The notes below the pieces were generated by a model. That model was not told the origin of the DNA. It did not search any database and saw nothing but the letters and a program-made list of their open reading frames with translations. A stretch of DNA of 34,265 nt, taken from positions 27,160 to 61,424 of the forward strand of contig JAUNOA010000004.1 in NCBI GenBank assembly GCA_030531245.1, given 5' to 3'. Position numbers and translations under genes: made by a program. Positions 34,196 to 34,265 of this stretch are shown here, piece after piece (within the stretch, counting starts at the first letter, position 1; the number at the start of each line of letters is the position of its first letter). Origin of the DNA: Lachnospiraceae bacterium (GTDB taxonomy: Bacteria > Bacillota > Clostridia > Lachnospirales > Lachnospiraceae).

Positions 34196-34265
34196 AAAGG
34201 GAAAGGACATAAGTTTGAAACAAAGAAGTAGCGGATAGTGAAAAGCAAAAGGTAACATAAATAAG

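Overview
The window looks like chromosomal DNA from a low-to-moderate GC Firmicute, most likely a carbohydrate-degrading member of the Lachnospiraceae (Butyrivibrio/Roseburia-like). This is an inference from codon and base composition, strong AGGAGG-type ribosome sites, lipoprotein sugar-binding ABC proteins, LacI and ROK regulators and the gene families present. No rRNA, tRNA, CRISPR array or complete insertion sequence was seen.

Region 1 (1-3460) is accessory DNA. It holds the tail of an unidentified gene and an AbiEi/AbiEii toxin-antitoxin pair behind a near-perfect promoter and an 11-bp inverted-repeat operator. A second candidate toxin-antitoxin pair follows: a DUF3990 ADP-ribosyltransferase-like protein and an HTH protein, whose promoter carries a palindrome between -35 and -10. 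A decayed acyltransferase fragment and a 14-codon ORF lead into the next region.

Region 2 (3458-18174) is a glycan-utilisation locus. It contains a Gfo/Idh/MocA oxidoreductase, a GH38-like hydrolase (DUF5054 type), a LacI regulator on the minus strand, a GH36 alpha-galactosidase-type enzyme, a sugar-binding lipoprotein with two MalF/MalG-type permeases, a CE7-type esterase and a URO-D-family protein. Matching palindromes just after the -10 boxes of the GH38-like and GH36 genes suggest that the LacI protein (or CcpA) controls both. The region ends with the wreck of a second, ribose-type transporter: an ATPase cut off inside its second domain runs straight into a binding-protein gene, with no permease.

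Region 3 (18245-28568) is mostly housekeeping: a stand-alone TrpB-like enzyme, an amidohydrolase, an EamA transporter behind a leader ORF, DapF, endonuclease III, a short divergent acetate-kinase homologue, AsnA, an RlmI-type rRNA methyltransferase, a Sua5/TsaC-type threonylcarbamoyladenylate synthase that seems to be read from a leaderless mRNA, and dCMP deaminase. Two structured intergenic elements lie here: a long inverted repeat followed by three 32-bp tandem repeats, and a 214-bp MITE-like element with 34-bp terminal inverted repeats.

Region 4 (28835-34265) is a second catabolic locus. A ROK repressor diverges from an uncharacterised alpha/alpha-toroid-like protein, a cysteine-rich class III aminotransferase and another sugar-binding lipoprotein. 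The locus runs off the end of the window, and its permeases are probably beyond it. The combination suggests uptake and breakdown of an amino-sugar or amino-polyol-like compound, but the substrate cannot be read from the sequence. After the final hairpin, 34196-34265 contains no ORF I can support.
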